Source of the DNA: Argentina anserina
Taxonomy: Eukaryota > Streptophyta > Magnoliopsida > Rosales > Rosaceae
Length of the DNA stretch: 64,000 nucleotides
Reading direction: 5' to 3'
NCBI RefSeq assembly: GCF_933775445.1
Contig: NC_065874.1
Coordinates: 11,055,001-11,119,000, forward strand
Below are positions 1 through 12,400 of the stretch, piece by piece; position 1 is the stretch's first letter; every line of letters begins with the position of its first letter. A model generated the notes under the pieces. The model did not search any database, was not told the origin of the DNA, and saw nothing but the letters and a program-made list of their open reading frames with translations. A program made the position numbers and the translations under genes.

Positions 1-1990
1 TTTTCAGGAAAAAGGGGAGGGGCCTCGCGGGAATCGAACCCTGGTTGGAATTGCCAAATATATTTGAGCAAACCATCTCTGCAAATGCATTCTTGTTGTA
101 AAGTTGTGCAACAAAATATAAATAGATTCATATATTTTTCTTCAAATTTCTATAATTACGATATTTTCCTGAAATTTCCATTTTTCAGACCTTTGATTTT
201 TCAATTCTCGCCAAAATTTTAATCATTGGTGGGAAATAGATAAATCAAAACTAACTACTTTTTTTAAAGTAATTATGTAATCAGTAGAAATTTATACGGA
301 TAAAAGCTAGTTATTATAATTTGAAGTAGACATCCTCCCATGGTATATAGTATTGTGAAAACTTGTGTGCATCCGTATTCTCCCTCCTCATCAAATTCAA
401 ATTCCCAAAACTTATAAACAAGCAAAACCAAAAAAATCTCATTTCAAGCACCTAGGGTGAATAATTATCGGATGTGTTTATCACACCTTAATTAACAATA
501 AGCATCAGAAAAGTCCAGACTAAGAAGATTTCCAGGTTAACCCACAATTAGTTCTGTAAGGTCGTTCTCATTTGGCATAAAGATGTATGGAAATTATTAC
601 ATGCAGCCAATTAACATACGGAGGCCGATAGGGGCGATAGGTATTACATGCTATGTGAAGAGCAATGCCCTATACGGCTGTTGATGACATCCATTAGCTA
701 GGGGGTTTAGGGTTTGGTAACTACTTATTGTCAATACTCAATACTAAGATATTGCCGGGATATTGGTCTACTTCTTTCACCATTAATGTAAGAATATCAG
801 AAACCCGATCAAACTGGTCAAAAAAACAAAAAGGTCAATTGGAGCTAACCTAAATGAGCCCTCATTTGGTGAGCATTAATAAAAGTTTGGTCGGAGGGAA
901 GAACCTGCAACAATTGACCGAAAGTGTTAACGAATAACTACAGTCAAAATTATTACCTAAAAATCACCGATATTCTCATATTTCTCGAATGATAGTACAA
1001 TAGCTAGCAATCTCACCCTGGTCGATATTGAAATCATGTCCAGCAAACATGACTTCCATGGTTGGCCACGAACATTGAGGTGAAAACCCTCGTATCGGGC
1101 AACTATTTACATTTTATAGGATCACACAATGACACAAAGAGAAAACATTGCAAATCCGTGCGAGCTAGCTTGTACAAAGTGCAGAGCTAATTTCATGCAC
1201 ATTTTCACCTCGCAGGAGTAAGTCTTTATGACGAAGGGGTAAAAGTATGTTTAATGTTGTTATTCGTTGTATTCGTTCTATTCAATATTTTGGATATCAA
1301 AAGAAAAATCCGCATATATTTACAAAAGAAAAGGTGAAAACAATAGAGGAAAGACAGGGTCCCAAAAATGCCATGTAAATGAGAGAAAAAAAGCTGGTCT
1401 GAAAAAAGGAAATAGAAGGAAGCGTGAAAAAGACAGAAGGGAAAACGAGAGAAAAGAAGAGATGACGTTGTTTCTTTCAAGTGAAGGCGTCGTCGTCTCC
1501 GGGTGGTCGTGGGGTCTTTTTCAAAAGCCGTGGGTGGTGGTGGCATAAAATATTATTACCCAAAGGATCTAATCTAACCCCAAAGCATCCTTTGCAGACT
1601 AGTCTGTGTAGTCTTCCTTCCCTTTTCAGCCAGCTAGCTTCCAAGTTCCCCAACCAAAAATCCCAACTGTTCTAACCCCCACCCGGGTAAAACCCAGAAA
1701 CCCTTCACGCTGGGGTTTAGGGTTAAAACTAGCTTGAATCTTGGATTGAGTTACAGAGATGGAGTTTGGGTAAAAAAAGAGAGAAGGGATTTGTTACCAG
1801 AACCCAGTAGTATACTGGACTTGGTGTCTTGTTGTTTAGATAGATAGATAGTACAAAGAGATGACAGATACAATGATGAGATCACAGAGATCTTTAATCC
1901 TCTTTCTGACCAAACACTGCCACCCTTACCACTGGCATCATCAACCTCTCCTATAGGCCAACACAGTATTTCCATCTCTACCTCCATTTT
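1..1990. other. Intergenic region upstream of TCP gene
   Basis: AT-rich DNA with no coding region I can support. Open frames at 1226-1987 lie in low-complexity purine/pyrimidine-rich DNA and match no family I know. The last several hundred bases probably hold the promoter and start of the TCP transcript, but I cannot fix a transcription start. Confidence 0.5.
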
Positions 1991-2001
1991 CCTATTCTGC
2001 C

Positions 2002-2004
<3 letters not shown>

Positions 2005-2043
<39 letters not shown>
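2005..2043 (+). repeat. (CT)n microsatellite in TCP 5' leader
   Basis: An uninterrupted CT dinucleotide run of about 39 bases. CT tracts are common in plant 5' leaders, which fits its place about 700 bases upstream of the TCP start codon. Confidence 0.9.
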
Positions 2044-2046
<3 letters not shown>

Positions 2047-2728
2047 GATTGAAGCTTTTTCCTACAGGGCTAGTTAGATTTTGAAAATTGGGATTTGGGT
2101 TTCTGTTTCTCTGGGTTTGCCTGCTCGTACTTTGAACTAGGCAGCACAGTGAGAGAAGGAGAGAGAGTGAGAGAGGGTAAAACTATGAATCTCCCCATAA
2201 CATAGTTCCTAATTGGTGAAAGTATCAGAGCTGAAGCCTATGCATCATCAGAAAGTACCCCAAAACCTGTGTGATGGGTTAGGCTGATTTTCTTCTTGTA
2301 TCTAAATAAGCTCTCTGTCAGCTTTGGCGTCTGGTTTTAGTAGGTTTTGTTTGTTTTGTGTGATGGAACTGAAACTATTGAATGGCAGAGCCTTTTGCTA
2401 TCAGGTTTCAGAAATCCCAGAGCACCAGCAGCAGATAATCAACTTTAGAAAAAGCACCAGGCAAATTGAGAGCTGGGAGTGTAGAGATTCACGAACCCAA
2501 TAAGCAAAAGTCGAGTCTTGCTATAGCTAAAAGTAAGTCTGATAGGTCTAGTACTACTACAACTGCTTCTTCTTCAGCTTCTGCTTCTGCTGCTGTTACT
2601 GTTCCATTAAAAGCTGGAAGAGGAAACACACAGGTCCTTGACTCTGGATCCTCAAGCGAGCCATTACTGTTTCCAGTACCCTCATTCTTCTACTTCAGCC
2701 ATCGAATTTGGAGAACCCACAATCGAAT

Positions 2729-2848
2729 ATGCAGGAAGAAAAATGGGGGAGCAGCAGAGCCACAACAACAACAACCTCCACTACCACCACAACCACCGCG
2801 CCACCGCCTCGTCCTCCTCCGCTGCTGCTCGACAGGGTTTGGGGATAA
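2729..2848 (+). promoter_or_regulatory. Overlapping upstream ORF at TCP start codon
   Basis: An ATG lies 14 bases before the TCP start, in another frame, and opens a 39-codon frame rich in Thr and Pro that runs over the main start codon and ends at TAA 2846-2848. The upstream ATG has A at -3. A ribosome using it could not then use the main ATG, so it would lower TCP output unless leaky scanning is efficient. This is inferred from sequence only. Confidence 0.4.
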
Positions 2849-4071
2849 GAACCACCACCTCCTCCTCCACGGCCAGCGAGATCGTGGAGACACGCGGCCA
2901 CATTCTAAAGGCCACCGGCCGGAAGGACCGCCACAGCAAGGTCTGCACCGCCAAAGGCCCCCGGGACCGCCGCGTCCGCCTCGCCGCTCACACCGCCATT
3001 CAGTTCTACGACGTCCAGGACCGGCTGGGATACGACCGCCCCAGCAAGGCCGTCGATTGGCTCATCAAAAAAGCCAAGGCCGCCATCGACGAGCTGCCGC
3101 CGTGGCATCCGACATCTATTTCCGTCAACACGACAACGTCTCCGATTTTACCGCCTGCTTCCGCGGCGCAAGACACGCACAACAGCAGCAACAACAACGC
3201 TGGGGCCCTCCATTTCTCGATGGTGGGGGCCCCGAGCTCCTTGTCTGGTAGCCGGAGAGCCGCTGCCGCCTCAATGGTGGGCAGTGGCGTGGCGGAGCTG
3301 GTGAATCAGAACAGCTCGAACTTTCTGCCGCCGTCGATGGACTCGGACTCGATTGCTGACACTATAAAGTCTTTCTTCCCAATGGGCGCGGCGACGGCGG
3401 TGGAGACGCCGTCGTTTCACCCGAGCTATCCGCCGGACTTGCTGTCCAGAACCAGCAGCCAGAGCCAAGATCTCAGACTGTCTCTCCATTCTTTCCAAGA
3501 CCCAATTCTCCTCCACCACCAAGCTCATCATCACCATCACCAAAATGAGCAAGCTTTTCTTACACCGAACCCTCTCGGGTTCGACAGCTCCGCCGCCACG
3601 TGGACAGAGCAGCACCAGCAGCAGCAGCAGGCGGAGCTCAACAGGTTTCAGAGAATGGTGGCTTGGAGCAATGCCGGTGGTGATAGCAACAACAGCGGTG
3701 GTGGTGGCGGCGGTGGAGGTGGGTTTACGTTTAACTCGCTGCCGCTGAGTCAGTCACAGTCAACAGCGGTGACGCTGCAGCCGTTCTTGTTCGGCCAAAA
3801 TCAGTTCTTTTCTTCACAGAGGGGACCCCTTCAGTCCAGTAACACGCCTTCGGTTCATGCCTGGATCGACCACAATGACATTTCGGACCATCAACATCAG
3901 ATGGCCCCGTCAATCAATAACCATCATCATCATCAGTCGTCCATTTCCGGTATGGGATTTGCCTCCGGCGTATTCCCCGGCTTCCACATTCCGGCACGAA
4001 TCCAGGGCGAGGAGGAGCACGATGGCATCTCAGACAAGCCGTCCTCTGCTTCCTCCAATTCTCGCCATTGA
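2743..4071 (+). CDS. TCP4: CIN-class TCP transcription factor (TCP3/TCP4-like)
   Basis: Single-exon coding region of 442 aa for a nuclear DNA-binding protein of the CINCINNATA (class II) TCP family, known to limit cell proliferation in leaves and promote maturation. The bHLH-like TCP domain spans about residues 59-117: a basic region with [19 protein letters not shown], then helix-loop-helix with [20 protein letters not shown], followed by the ELPPWHP motif. The N-terminus is Asn/His/Ser-rich; the C-terminal half has His-rich tracts, a Gly run near residue 330 and the QRGPLQSS segment encoded by the miR319 site. The start was chosen at ATG 2743 because it has A at -3 and G at +4 and gives the MGE start usual in the clade; the frame is open upstream but without an ATG. 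The TCP3, TCP4 and TCP10 subclades cannot be separated by eye. Confidence 0.95.
   Translation: MGEQQSHNNNNLHYHHNHRATASSSSAAARQGLGIRTTTSSSTASEIVETRGHILKATGRKDRHSKVCTAKGPRDRRVRLAAHTAIQFYDVQDRLGYDRPSKAVDWLIKKAKAAIDELPPWHPTSISVNTTTSPILPPASAAQDTHNSSNNNAGALHFSMVGAPSSLSGSRRAAAASMVGSGVAELVNQNSSNFLPPSMDSDSIADTIKSFFPMGAATAVETPSFHPSYPPDLLSRTSSQSQDLRLSLHSFQDPILLHHQAHHHHHQNEQAFLTPNPLGFDSSAATWTEQHQQQQQAELNRFQRMVAWSNAGGDSNNSGGGGGGGGGFTFNSLPLSQSQSTAVTLQPFLFGQNQFFSSQRGPLQSSNTPSVHAWIDHNDISDHQHQMAPSINNHHHHQSSISGMGFASGVFPGFHIPARIQGEEEHDGISDKPSSASSNSRH
3820..3840 (+). promoter_or_regulatory. miR319 target site
   Basis: A 21-base segment with core GGACCCCTTCAGTCCA is complementary to miR319/JAW, as in other CIN-TCP mRNAs, and encodes QRGPLQSS. 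In known relatives, miR319 cleaves TCP transcripts here and keeps TCP levels low in young organs. The site looks intact, so the gene should be under miR319 control. Confidence 0.92.
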
Positions 4072-4107
4072 AATCGAAACACTGAACTTCTCTCCCACCC
4101 GCCAAAG

Positions 4108-4220
4108 GTGCTTATTTTAATCAGCTTTAGTCGGTTGTTCTTCCAATCCAAGTTTGCTTATTTAGCAACAATTTTACACATTGTTTACTTGTTTGGTTGA
4201 TATATATTTTTTAATTTCAG
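4108..4220 (+). other. Probable 3' UTR intron of TCP gene
   Basis: Starting 36 bases after the stop codon there is a GT in context AAAG/GTGCTT and, 111 bases on, a T-rich tract ending in TTTCAG. This has the form of a short plant intron in the 3' UTR. No transcript data are available, so the call rests on splice-site form. Confidence 0.45.
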
Positions 4221-7200
4221 GCACATTCTATTCTTTCAGAGGATGAAATAGGAGATAGTTGCTGATGCGAATTCAGATAAAAGATAGAGAGAAGATTTTC
4301 CGGTCATTTCGATTTCAATAGCGTATGTAGACCTTGGGAGGAAGAAATCTGTGTCGGTTTTCGGGTTTCTTTCTAATCCCTCGGTTCGTTTATCTTAGTT
4401 TCTGTTTCATCACTTGATTTTATTATGTTGTTGTGCCTATGTTTCCTTGTTTTGAGTTGAGCTCTTAAAGCTTATACTCTGCTTAGTTTTTGTTGGGTTT
4501 GTTTTGTGTTTCTGACTTAGCTTTGAGAGTTGAGACTATTATGCAGTTTGTTCTATTATGTTCATTTCTAGAGTTGAATGGAACTTTTGTGCATTTAACT
4601 AATTAGTCCTGGCTACCAGAATATATTGTTATTCTAAATACTACTTGAAGCAACCTTATAGGATCACGGATCACCATATATGGAACTTGTAAATTGAAAG
4701 CTATGTTTTTTTTGGGTTACAAAATTGAGAGGAAAATAGATAGGGGCTTCTTCTCCCCATCTGACTTAGAAATAGCAAATTCTTTGGTCAATTGTTTTTG
4801 TTATTTAATAAACTTTTCACTGAAAAGGGTAAAGCTTCAACAAGTAGCTCAAACCGGCATAAAAAATTGAAACAGAGAATGTATCTCTATCAATGCTCTG
4901 GTTTCAGGGTCAAACTAAAAGTCATTTTCCATAGTCAGTACATATTGTTGGAGTTGAGCAGACCAGCAGCTCACAATCCCCCTTGAGTTAAATTTTCCCC
5001 AAACTGCTGCAGAATTGGGAAAATTTCCCCCAACTGAGAAAAGCAGGGTTTCCTTTCTCTCTTTTAACATTGCAGTCAAAGTGAAATCCTGAAAACCCAT
5101 TTTACCCAATTCAGTCAGTAAAGATGGTCCTGTCTGAATGTTGTTGACTTGAAGAAGAAGAAGATCAGTGTCAGCTATATCCCACCTTGAACCCCATTTC
5201 ACTCATCTGGCTCATTTAGTTCAACCATTGCCCTACATATTAATGTTGCTGCATATATTTGACTGAAAGAGGCTGTGAAATCTGGAAACTACTATGATAT
5301 TTTTGACATATAAGGTCGGATGTAAAAGAATCTAAGGGTCATGGTCTATAACTCTGTATGAGGTCTGTAATGAGTACAGGGAGGGAAGAGTGGGGCTAAA
5401 TCATCTGCTTCAGGAGGAGAAAGGAGAGGGATGAACAAGAACAACACAAGAAACTCAATTATGGAGAATACAATTCATTCATATAGAGCAGATGGATAGA
5501 TACCACCAATAACTACTGGGACTTGCCCATCTGTATATGGTCCCCTGCAATCCCTCCTGTAAATCTTTTATGAAAGAGTACGTAGCTGGAAACTGCTTTG
5601 TTTCTTCTTTATATTTCCCTCCCCATACCTCCCAAGATAAAAAAAAAAAAAACATCTAGAGCTTCCATTGAGATTGAGATTAAGATGGTGACATCTTCGC
5701 TACACTTGTGTGTATTTTAGAGGAGCGCGCAAAAGAATATTGAGATATTAAGAAATATGGCTCCGAACATCAAATAATATGCTCACAAGTTTTAACTAGT
5801 AAAGCTAAAATATGAGCTTGTGAAAAGGGTTGAAAGTGAAAAATAAAGGCTCAAGATGAGTTATGTCTAATATATGCGTAGTGGCGTGCGCAAAAGAATA
5901 TCAAGATATTAAGAAATATAGCTGCGGACTCCATATATTATGCTCTTAACTATTGCTCTATTAGAACTATAATTTGAGCTTGTAAAAAGGTTTGAAGGCG
6001 AAAAATGAAGGCAAACTGATGTATGTTTTAAGGCGAAAAATCAATACTTTTTCATTTGTAAGTGAAATTGATTATACACTGGTGAATCTAATATGTTATC
6101 TGATTAGTATTGTAAGAAGAAAGAGAGCTCATCTTTTTCCCTGCATGGTTGCTTTGTGCTCCACAGCTTTTCAGCCGATCATCAACCCCACATTACATAG
6201 CTTTTTCTTGTTCCTTTGCTAATGCAATATTAAGAAATGTAATTAGAGATTATAGAATTCAAATCATTGAGTTGAGTATTTTGTCCATCATAGCCCTAAG
6301 GACACACAGAAATATATATATGTATATATATCAATGTTGCACGGATGAGCATTAAAAATGGAAAAAATCATTAGGTAGTTATATACACATCATAAACTCA
6401 CACCAACCACTAAAATACAAAACCAGAAGACATGAAATGTATTTAGTTTTGTGCATCCTAAAGCCATAAGTTACGATGTGGAGTTCCCATCTGAAACTAG
6501 CTAGTGGGATCATGACAGATACTATTAGGTTTATTAAGTCGATATTGTTGATTTCATTCTCAGCTGTAGTTCTAAGATAATGACTTGATCAAATTGCTGA
6601 TAGTTGGCCGCGGAAATCACGACAAATTGGATCGAACTGCTCTTGTAAATATGCTTTTAATTTCATTGATAGAAATTCCAACCTCTCGATCATCTGAGAG
6701 GAGCTTCTGTTGGATTAGATGCTGACATTAATCTTCTTTAATAATATTGACGTTTCAATGCTGAATCATAATAACAAAGACTTCCCACTTGTGTATAGGA
6801 AAAATGCACAGGCAATACAGGTGAACACAACAACTCCAGGGACACAAGTCAATCAAAGTTTAGACACGAATGCTACCGAAGCAAACTTTACGACGAATTG
6901 AAAGCTTGAAAAAACAGAATTTGTGCATATATTGTTTGGATGTCAAATATTCTGGGGCCATTTGAGTAATGGTTTAGTACTGCAACTTACGCAGACAGCA
7001 GACTATAGGGCCACAAGTTTTTGTGATGGTATATAAGACACAGAAGAATAAAAAGGTCGCCTGAAATTTCCAGCCTTACATACTCATTCAAACTTCCTGC
7101 AAGAACCCTACATATATACGACTGTACGTATATACTCATTCATTTTCAAGCTTCCTGCAGCAACACATCTGCAAGTGTCATGCAAACAAAGTTATTTATG

Positions 7201-7769
7201 CTATGGATTCATACCAATACAAGTGAGATTGATACAATCCATTATATGGTAAACAGGTTCTAGTTTGAGACGCGTCAATAAAACAGAAGAAGCGTCCAGT
7301 GAATACTATCCGGCGCTAGCGAAGATAGTATGAAGCTAAACCTACTTAACCTAGCTAGTCAGTGTAACAAACTACCTATCTTGCCGGAATTCTCCCCCCA
7401 CCAGATCGATATTTTTAGGTTTCTAAAGATGGCATTGTAACATATACATGTTCTCCTCGCAAGCTGAGTACCTCTTAAAGCTAAACAACCTAAATGCAAA
7501 GAAAGTTGAACCTTGGGAAGTCTTGGCTAGTGCAGGAAAGTTTTAGAGAGAAATCAAAAGACCAGAAACACCTGCTGAAATGGCTTTAAAGGTACTTATG
7601 CTTCAAGATTAATTCTACATTCATTAGCAATGATAGACTACAAGTCTGAAATACTGTGCCTATGCACGTTTTCTGAATGACTAGCAAACCAAAGCAAGAC
7701 AACAACTACTTCCAAACTTTGAGTTGCAATTGTATGTGCAAAAAAAATTAAGAACAATGCTGAATTTTT
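4221..7769. other. Intergenic region with no supported gene
   Basis: Holds the probable end of the TCP 3' UTR and then AT-rich DNA. The only clear structure is the tandem duplication listed separately. The open frames here (for instance 4915-5202 minus) show no family motif. Confidence 0.5.
5722..6043 (+). repeat. Diverged tandem duplication, about 161 bp unit
   Basis: Two adjacent copies share landmarks at a fixed offset of about 161 bases: GCGCAAAAGAATAT at 5727 and again at 5888, then AGATATTAAGAAATAT, GAGCTTGT and GGTTGAAAG-like segments in the same order. Identity is clearly below 100 percent, so it is an old duplication. No coding function seen. Confidence 0.65.
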
Positions 7770-7842
7770 GGTCCCGGCGGGGCTCGAACCCGCGACCTTC
7801 GGCTCATAAGACCAACGCTCTAACCAACTGAGCTACGGGACC
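7770..7842 (-). tRNA. tRNA, anticodon reads UAU (probable tRNA-Ile)
   Basis: 73-base cloverleaf on the minus strand. The acceptor arms GGTCCCG and CGGGACC pair; the D arm is GCTC...GAGC with AGTTGGTTA loop; the T arm is GCGGG-TTCGAGC-CCCGC. The seven-base anticodon loop CTTATGA puts UAU at 7808-7806. The anticodon stem has two G-U pairs and position 37 is G rather than the A expected next to U36, which is odd for an isoleucine tRNA. There is no intron. A and B box promoter sequences fall inside the gene as usual for RNA polymerase III. Confidence 0.85.
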
Positions 7843-9169
7843 TTACTTGTTAACTGAGACCACTTTATTTAATTTAACTGTGAAAACAATAATCACCTTC
7901 GAATGTTTCCCTTTTCTGTTGCCAAACGGCAGAAGCTGAATGTCATGCAACAGACCATGTTGATTTGTGAACGCCGTTGCTCTCGTTGGGAAAGAAAGCT
8001 ACGGCAAGGAAAATTCCGGCGGGTCATATAGTTCACAAATCCATTGTGTAAAAACCTTACCAGCTATTTGTTTCATTTATGTTCGAAGATCCTGACTTCA
8101 AATGATAGAAAGAAATTCTTCACATTATCAGTTTATCACTATGATCTAGTTTCTGTATTGTGATGCTTTCTACTATATAGATATCAAGTATTCACGTTAT
8201 TAGTTAGTATGAAACTATGAATGGATGATCTAGATCTTCATAAGAAAGAGAATCTGTCAAGGTTCTGTGTCAACCACCTCTTCTCATCCTTTACGTCTTT
8301 CTATATCTACCCATCCGCACGGATTTGACAATTGCAAAGCAACTCAACGGCTTATTTTGATGATTATGTAGAATGATTTGAGAGTTACATGAATCCCATA
8401 TGGTGATGAATTCAACTAGATATAGAATCCAACATGATTAATGGCCTCCTAAAATTGAATTGGTCATTAGAACTTAGAAGAGATATAAGAAGAAAAGATC
8501 AAACAGGTAAAAGGAATCATGAGGTCATCAATGGACTCAAAACGATCATCCTACTATCTTCACATCTTTGATTACATTTTAAAGACATGTGCAAGACTCA
8601 TATCGGTCCAACCATCTCGAGAAACATATAGCGTGTGAGAAAAGAAAATAAATGAAAACTATTGAAAGGATTACTAAGACAACGTGCATAATCTTCATTA
8701 TAAATCGAAACTCTATTCTAAATCCACTTGGCTTTCAATTAATGTGATATGATTAAACACACCGGATTCTTAATACCAAACTATTGCAGCACGTAATCCT
8801 TTATTTCTTTTTCGGGCATATGCTTAATTCATTACAGAATCGACAGCCGAAGAAGATCAAGAACATTCATGAGATCACATAACCCAAAAGGAGAATCTTA
8901 GTGATATATGCCTTGGAAGGAGGCCTTATATTCTGTGTTATCAACAAAATCTTTGGCTTCCTTTATGTGACAAAAGAAATGGTGTCATGGAGGCTCCACT
9001 GTCCTTCTCAAATTGGGGGGTGGTACCTGGTTTTCTTGAAGCTTACCAGTTTTTCGGTTTTGTTATGAAATCATTCTTCAACTTGAGGATCGTTTTGCTG
9101 GCGCCAAAGTGGGTCCTTTGAGAAAGGTAGAGATAGGGTTTGCTGACTTTGCTCCTTTCAGTGTGTCAC

Positions 9170-9212
<43 letters not shown>

Positions 9213-10806
9213 CAGTGTTGTAAAAAAAAATATCATAGAATGTGTCAATGTGATTCCTATTCCTTTGTCATATATCAAATTTTGTGACAGTTTCTTCTCA
9301 TGAATTATGTGCCTGAAACCGAAATTTACCGTCAATTAAAATTTGTTTGTATATAGTATAATCCTGATGAGAAATTATAATATTGTATCTAAGGCTCTAA
9401 ACCGAAGATTGAATCAGGATCTAGCACCAGTGGCACGTCCATATTTGGAAGAAATTCTCATTGTGTGATTGATGATAGAACAAAGAAAAACTCAATCTAA
9501 GCCTGATTGTGTTCAGAATATTCTTGTGTTTCACTCATTATGATGTAATTTGCTGATTGTCATTAACTCATTATGATGTAATCGGAAAAAAAAACTCCAT
9601 AGAATCAATCAACTAGCAAAATACAATAATTTTCTAAAATTAAAGATCAAGATTATGTATGAATGATACAAACAATAGTAGATCACGATATCATTTTACA
9701 CCGGCGTTCAGAGGGGCCTAATCAACTCCATATACAATCAGCAATTCAGATTCATAAAAACGAATTAAAAAAAATTTAGATTCATATACAATTGACTCCA
9801 CCTTGATAGTTCACTTACACCTTAATACTCAATAGGTAGAATAACTTATGACTTTTTTTTTTTTGCAGAAGTGTGGCTTCATTTTATTTGGAGATCTGGA
9901 TAAGGGTTTAAACTTTCGAACTAAGGTTTAGCTAACATCGTGAATGAGAATTGAGAAATATTACTCATTAAAGTAATAAGTAACTGGTAAGGAAGATGAT
10001 TTAACTGGATCTAGTAGGTTATACTTTTGTAAAATATTCTCATTTTCCATGATTGATTTAACTAAATTAAGACCTCAATTCAAGCCCCATCACCATTAAT
10101 TTTGAGAAGTTCTCATGTTTGTTTAAAGTAGTTTTCGTCATTTAGTAGAAACCAAATTTGGTCAAATGACTAGACTAAAAGATACGGTAACTCTTACGGT
10201 TTAATGATCACAATTACAAGTCTACGTGACAATAGACCTTCTATAAGCGCCCCCTGACTTTATATATATAATCAACGACGGTAATTACGATATATTTCAA
10301 GGATTTTCAGGCCTAGAGACTAATCGGCGCGAGATCTTATAGTATAAATTGAGATTTAAATTTCAAAAGACTTTAAAATATGAAGTAAAGAAAAATTATC
10401 ATTGTCGAAAAAGAAACTAGCTAACTAATTGATAAGGTATAGCCATTGATAATTTGGCCTTGAAACGAGGCTGACCCATTGTCTCCTTATACAACTGATT
10501 GATAAGGTAAGTAACCAGTAGCTGATGATGATGATTTGACCTTGAAATTAGGCTTGATCCAATGCCTTTCAGATTATCTTACAAATATTTGTTTCAATTT
10601 ATCTTCCAACGAGTTTGAAGCAAATTACACTTTCAAAAAATGCAATACCTTGCAACTCACTACATGGACCACAATATTCACCATCCAAGAATCCCATGTT
10701 CAATACTTTCACCCTCTAAAATTCCCATGTTAGGAATTTGGTAGTGAAAACCATGCTAGGAATTTCGTGTTGTATTTCAAGCATGCACAAATAGCATGTG
10801 TCTGTG
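7843..10806. other. Intergenic region with no supported gene
   Basis: AT-rich DNA between the tRNA gene and the small open frame upstream of the hAT element. Apart from the GA microsatellite listed separately I see no gene, terminal-repeat element or conserved motif. Confidence 0.5.
9172..9209 (+). repeat. (GA)n microsatellite
   Basis: An unbroken GA dinucleotide run of about 38 bases. It creates spurious Arg-Glu and Ser-Leu repeat frames on the two strands. Confidence 0.9.
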
Positions 10807-10978
10807 TTAGAGACGGTTTTGAGAAGGGTCCTTGAAGGAGCCATAGATACCGAAAAAACGAAACAATCCAACAATGGTGACAAGCAAGAGTGGCTTGTAG
10901 CTCCATTTAGGCAAGAAATTGGAGAGAAAATCTGAGATGGGTGGGTTTTGCTTGGTGGGTGAGAACTCTAGTTTTAGT

Positions 10979-11727
10979 CAGGGCCGGCCCAAGAGGCAGA
11001 AGAGGCGGTCGACTTGGGCCTCATAATTAGGCCTCCTATATACATGTGTAAAAAAAATGCAAAAGAGAAAAAATATGTATAAAATAAATAGAATATGACT
11101 AGATGATGAGTACATGACTCGCAACAAGCACCTAGAGGTCTTTGTCTATTTGAGATTAGAAAGAAAATGATTGTTTCCAATCTTCCTTTATTTAATTAAA
11201 GCCTCAATCTTATAGATTGAAATCCAAAAGTAATTTTCTCTTCCTGTTTCTATCGTAATTTCATTATATTCTGATTATCGATTTGAAATCAAGTTTTTTT
11301 TTTCGTATTCATACAAGTTATTAAGCTTTCGAGTGCCAAATTTTGTAGCCAACATAAATCAGGCTATGTTGTTTTTTATTAATTCCGAATTTTGTTTCAA
11401 TTTAGTTGTTTTTGTTATATTAAGTATTAATATGAATGTAGATGTAAATGCATATCCCAAATGTAGAATTAGTTTGTGCAGAAGATGTAATTGAACTAAA
11501 TAGAGTGTTGAACCAAAAAAGATGGAAAATCCAGTGGAAACAAAACCTATTGAATGGGTACCACGTACATTTTCATTTTGGCAGAAATATTTTTGATCTT
11601 AGCCAATTGTAGAACATTGATTCAAATAACCTAAAAAATCAGTTTTCTTTATTTGTCGTTATTTTTTTTCATAGGAAGCCTCTCTTATTTCTGGCCTTAG
11701 GCCTCACTTGGTCACGAGACGGCACTA
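10979..11727. mobile_element. Non-autonomous hAT-type DNA transposon
   Basis: A 749 bp element flanked by an exact 8 bp target duplication, GTTTTAGT, at 10971-10978 and 11728-11735. The left end begins CAGGGCCGGCCC, a common start of plant hAT elements; the right end, read on the other strand, begins TAGTGCCGTCTC, an imperfect inverted match. No transposase frame is present. It sits about 670 bases upstream of the SPEAR-like start codon, so it may affect that promoter. Confidence 0.75.
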
Positions 11728-11954
11728 GTTTTAGTTGTCATGATGGAGAGCAAGTTTAGTGAGATGAGCTAGAAATCAGAGAGCTCATAAGAGTCGGTCT
11801 AGCAAGGAAACGAGGAGTGGAGCGAGAATTTTGGCAACAAATTTGACAGTGTATATTAGTATTCATAGTGCTCTAGATTTGCACATATGGTTTTGAATTT
11901 CGAAAACAATAGTTGGAAAAAATGGGGAGAGATTTTTTGGTCATAAATTTTGCC

Positions 11955-11966
11955 TATATATAAATA
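11955..11966 (+). promoter_or_regulatory. TATA box of SPEAR-like gene
   Basis: TATATATAAATA lies in an otherwise non-repetitive stretch and is followed about 30 bases later by CT-rich leader sequence that continues towards the ATG at 12401. This would give a 5' UTR of about 410 bases. Confidence 0.5.
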
Positions 11967-12400
11967 AGCTCCTCTCTTCTCTCTCAGACAAACTCAAACT
12001 AGATGTGAGAAAAATCTGAAATCCCCCCAACTCTGTTCTCTCTCTCTCTCAAAGTTTTCATCGTTTTCCAACTCTGTTTGTGCTAAAAACGTGCCTAGGC
12101 TCTTGGGTTTGTTCCCCTCTCTCTGCGAGATTTTGGGGTAATCTTAAATCCCTCCCACACAGAGATCGGTTGGTTTTCAAATCATGGTTCTTCAAAACCC
12201 AAGATTTGGGTCCTTCTCTCTCCAATCTTTGTTCTTTCTTTCATAAAACTCAATAACACATGATGTGATTTAAAGGGTTAAAGGGAGAGAGAGAGAGAGA
12301 GGGGTAAAGGGCTAAAGGCTCCCTCATGCTTTCTGGGTTTTTGATCCCACATTCATTCTTGCAATCCGTGTGAGCCCGTAGGAGTGTTAGATTAGCAGAA

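Noticed and set aside
1..60. tRNA-like GGGAATCGAACCCTGG at the window start
   Set aside because: Only a T-arm-like match at the window edge; the rest of a cloverleaf is not present in the following bases.
1226..1987. Open frames on both strands upstream of the TCP gene
   Set aside because: Built on purine/pyrimidine-rich low-complexity DNA and probable leader sequence; no family resemblance.
2466..3251. 261-codon frame overlapping the TCP gene
   Set aside because: An out-of-frame shadow of the GC-rich TCP coding region.
4915..5202. 95-codon minus-strand open frame
   Set aside because: No recognised motif, no splice or promoter context, and it lies just downstream of the TCP 3' UTR; a chance frame is more likely.
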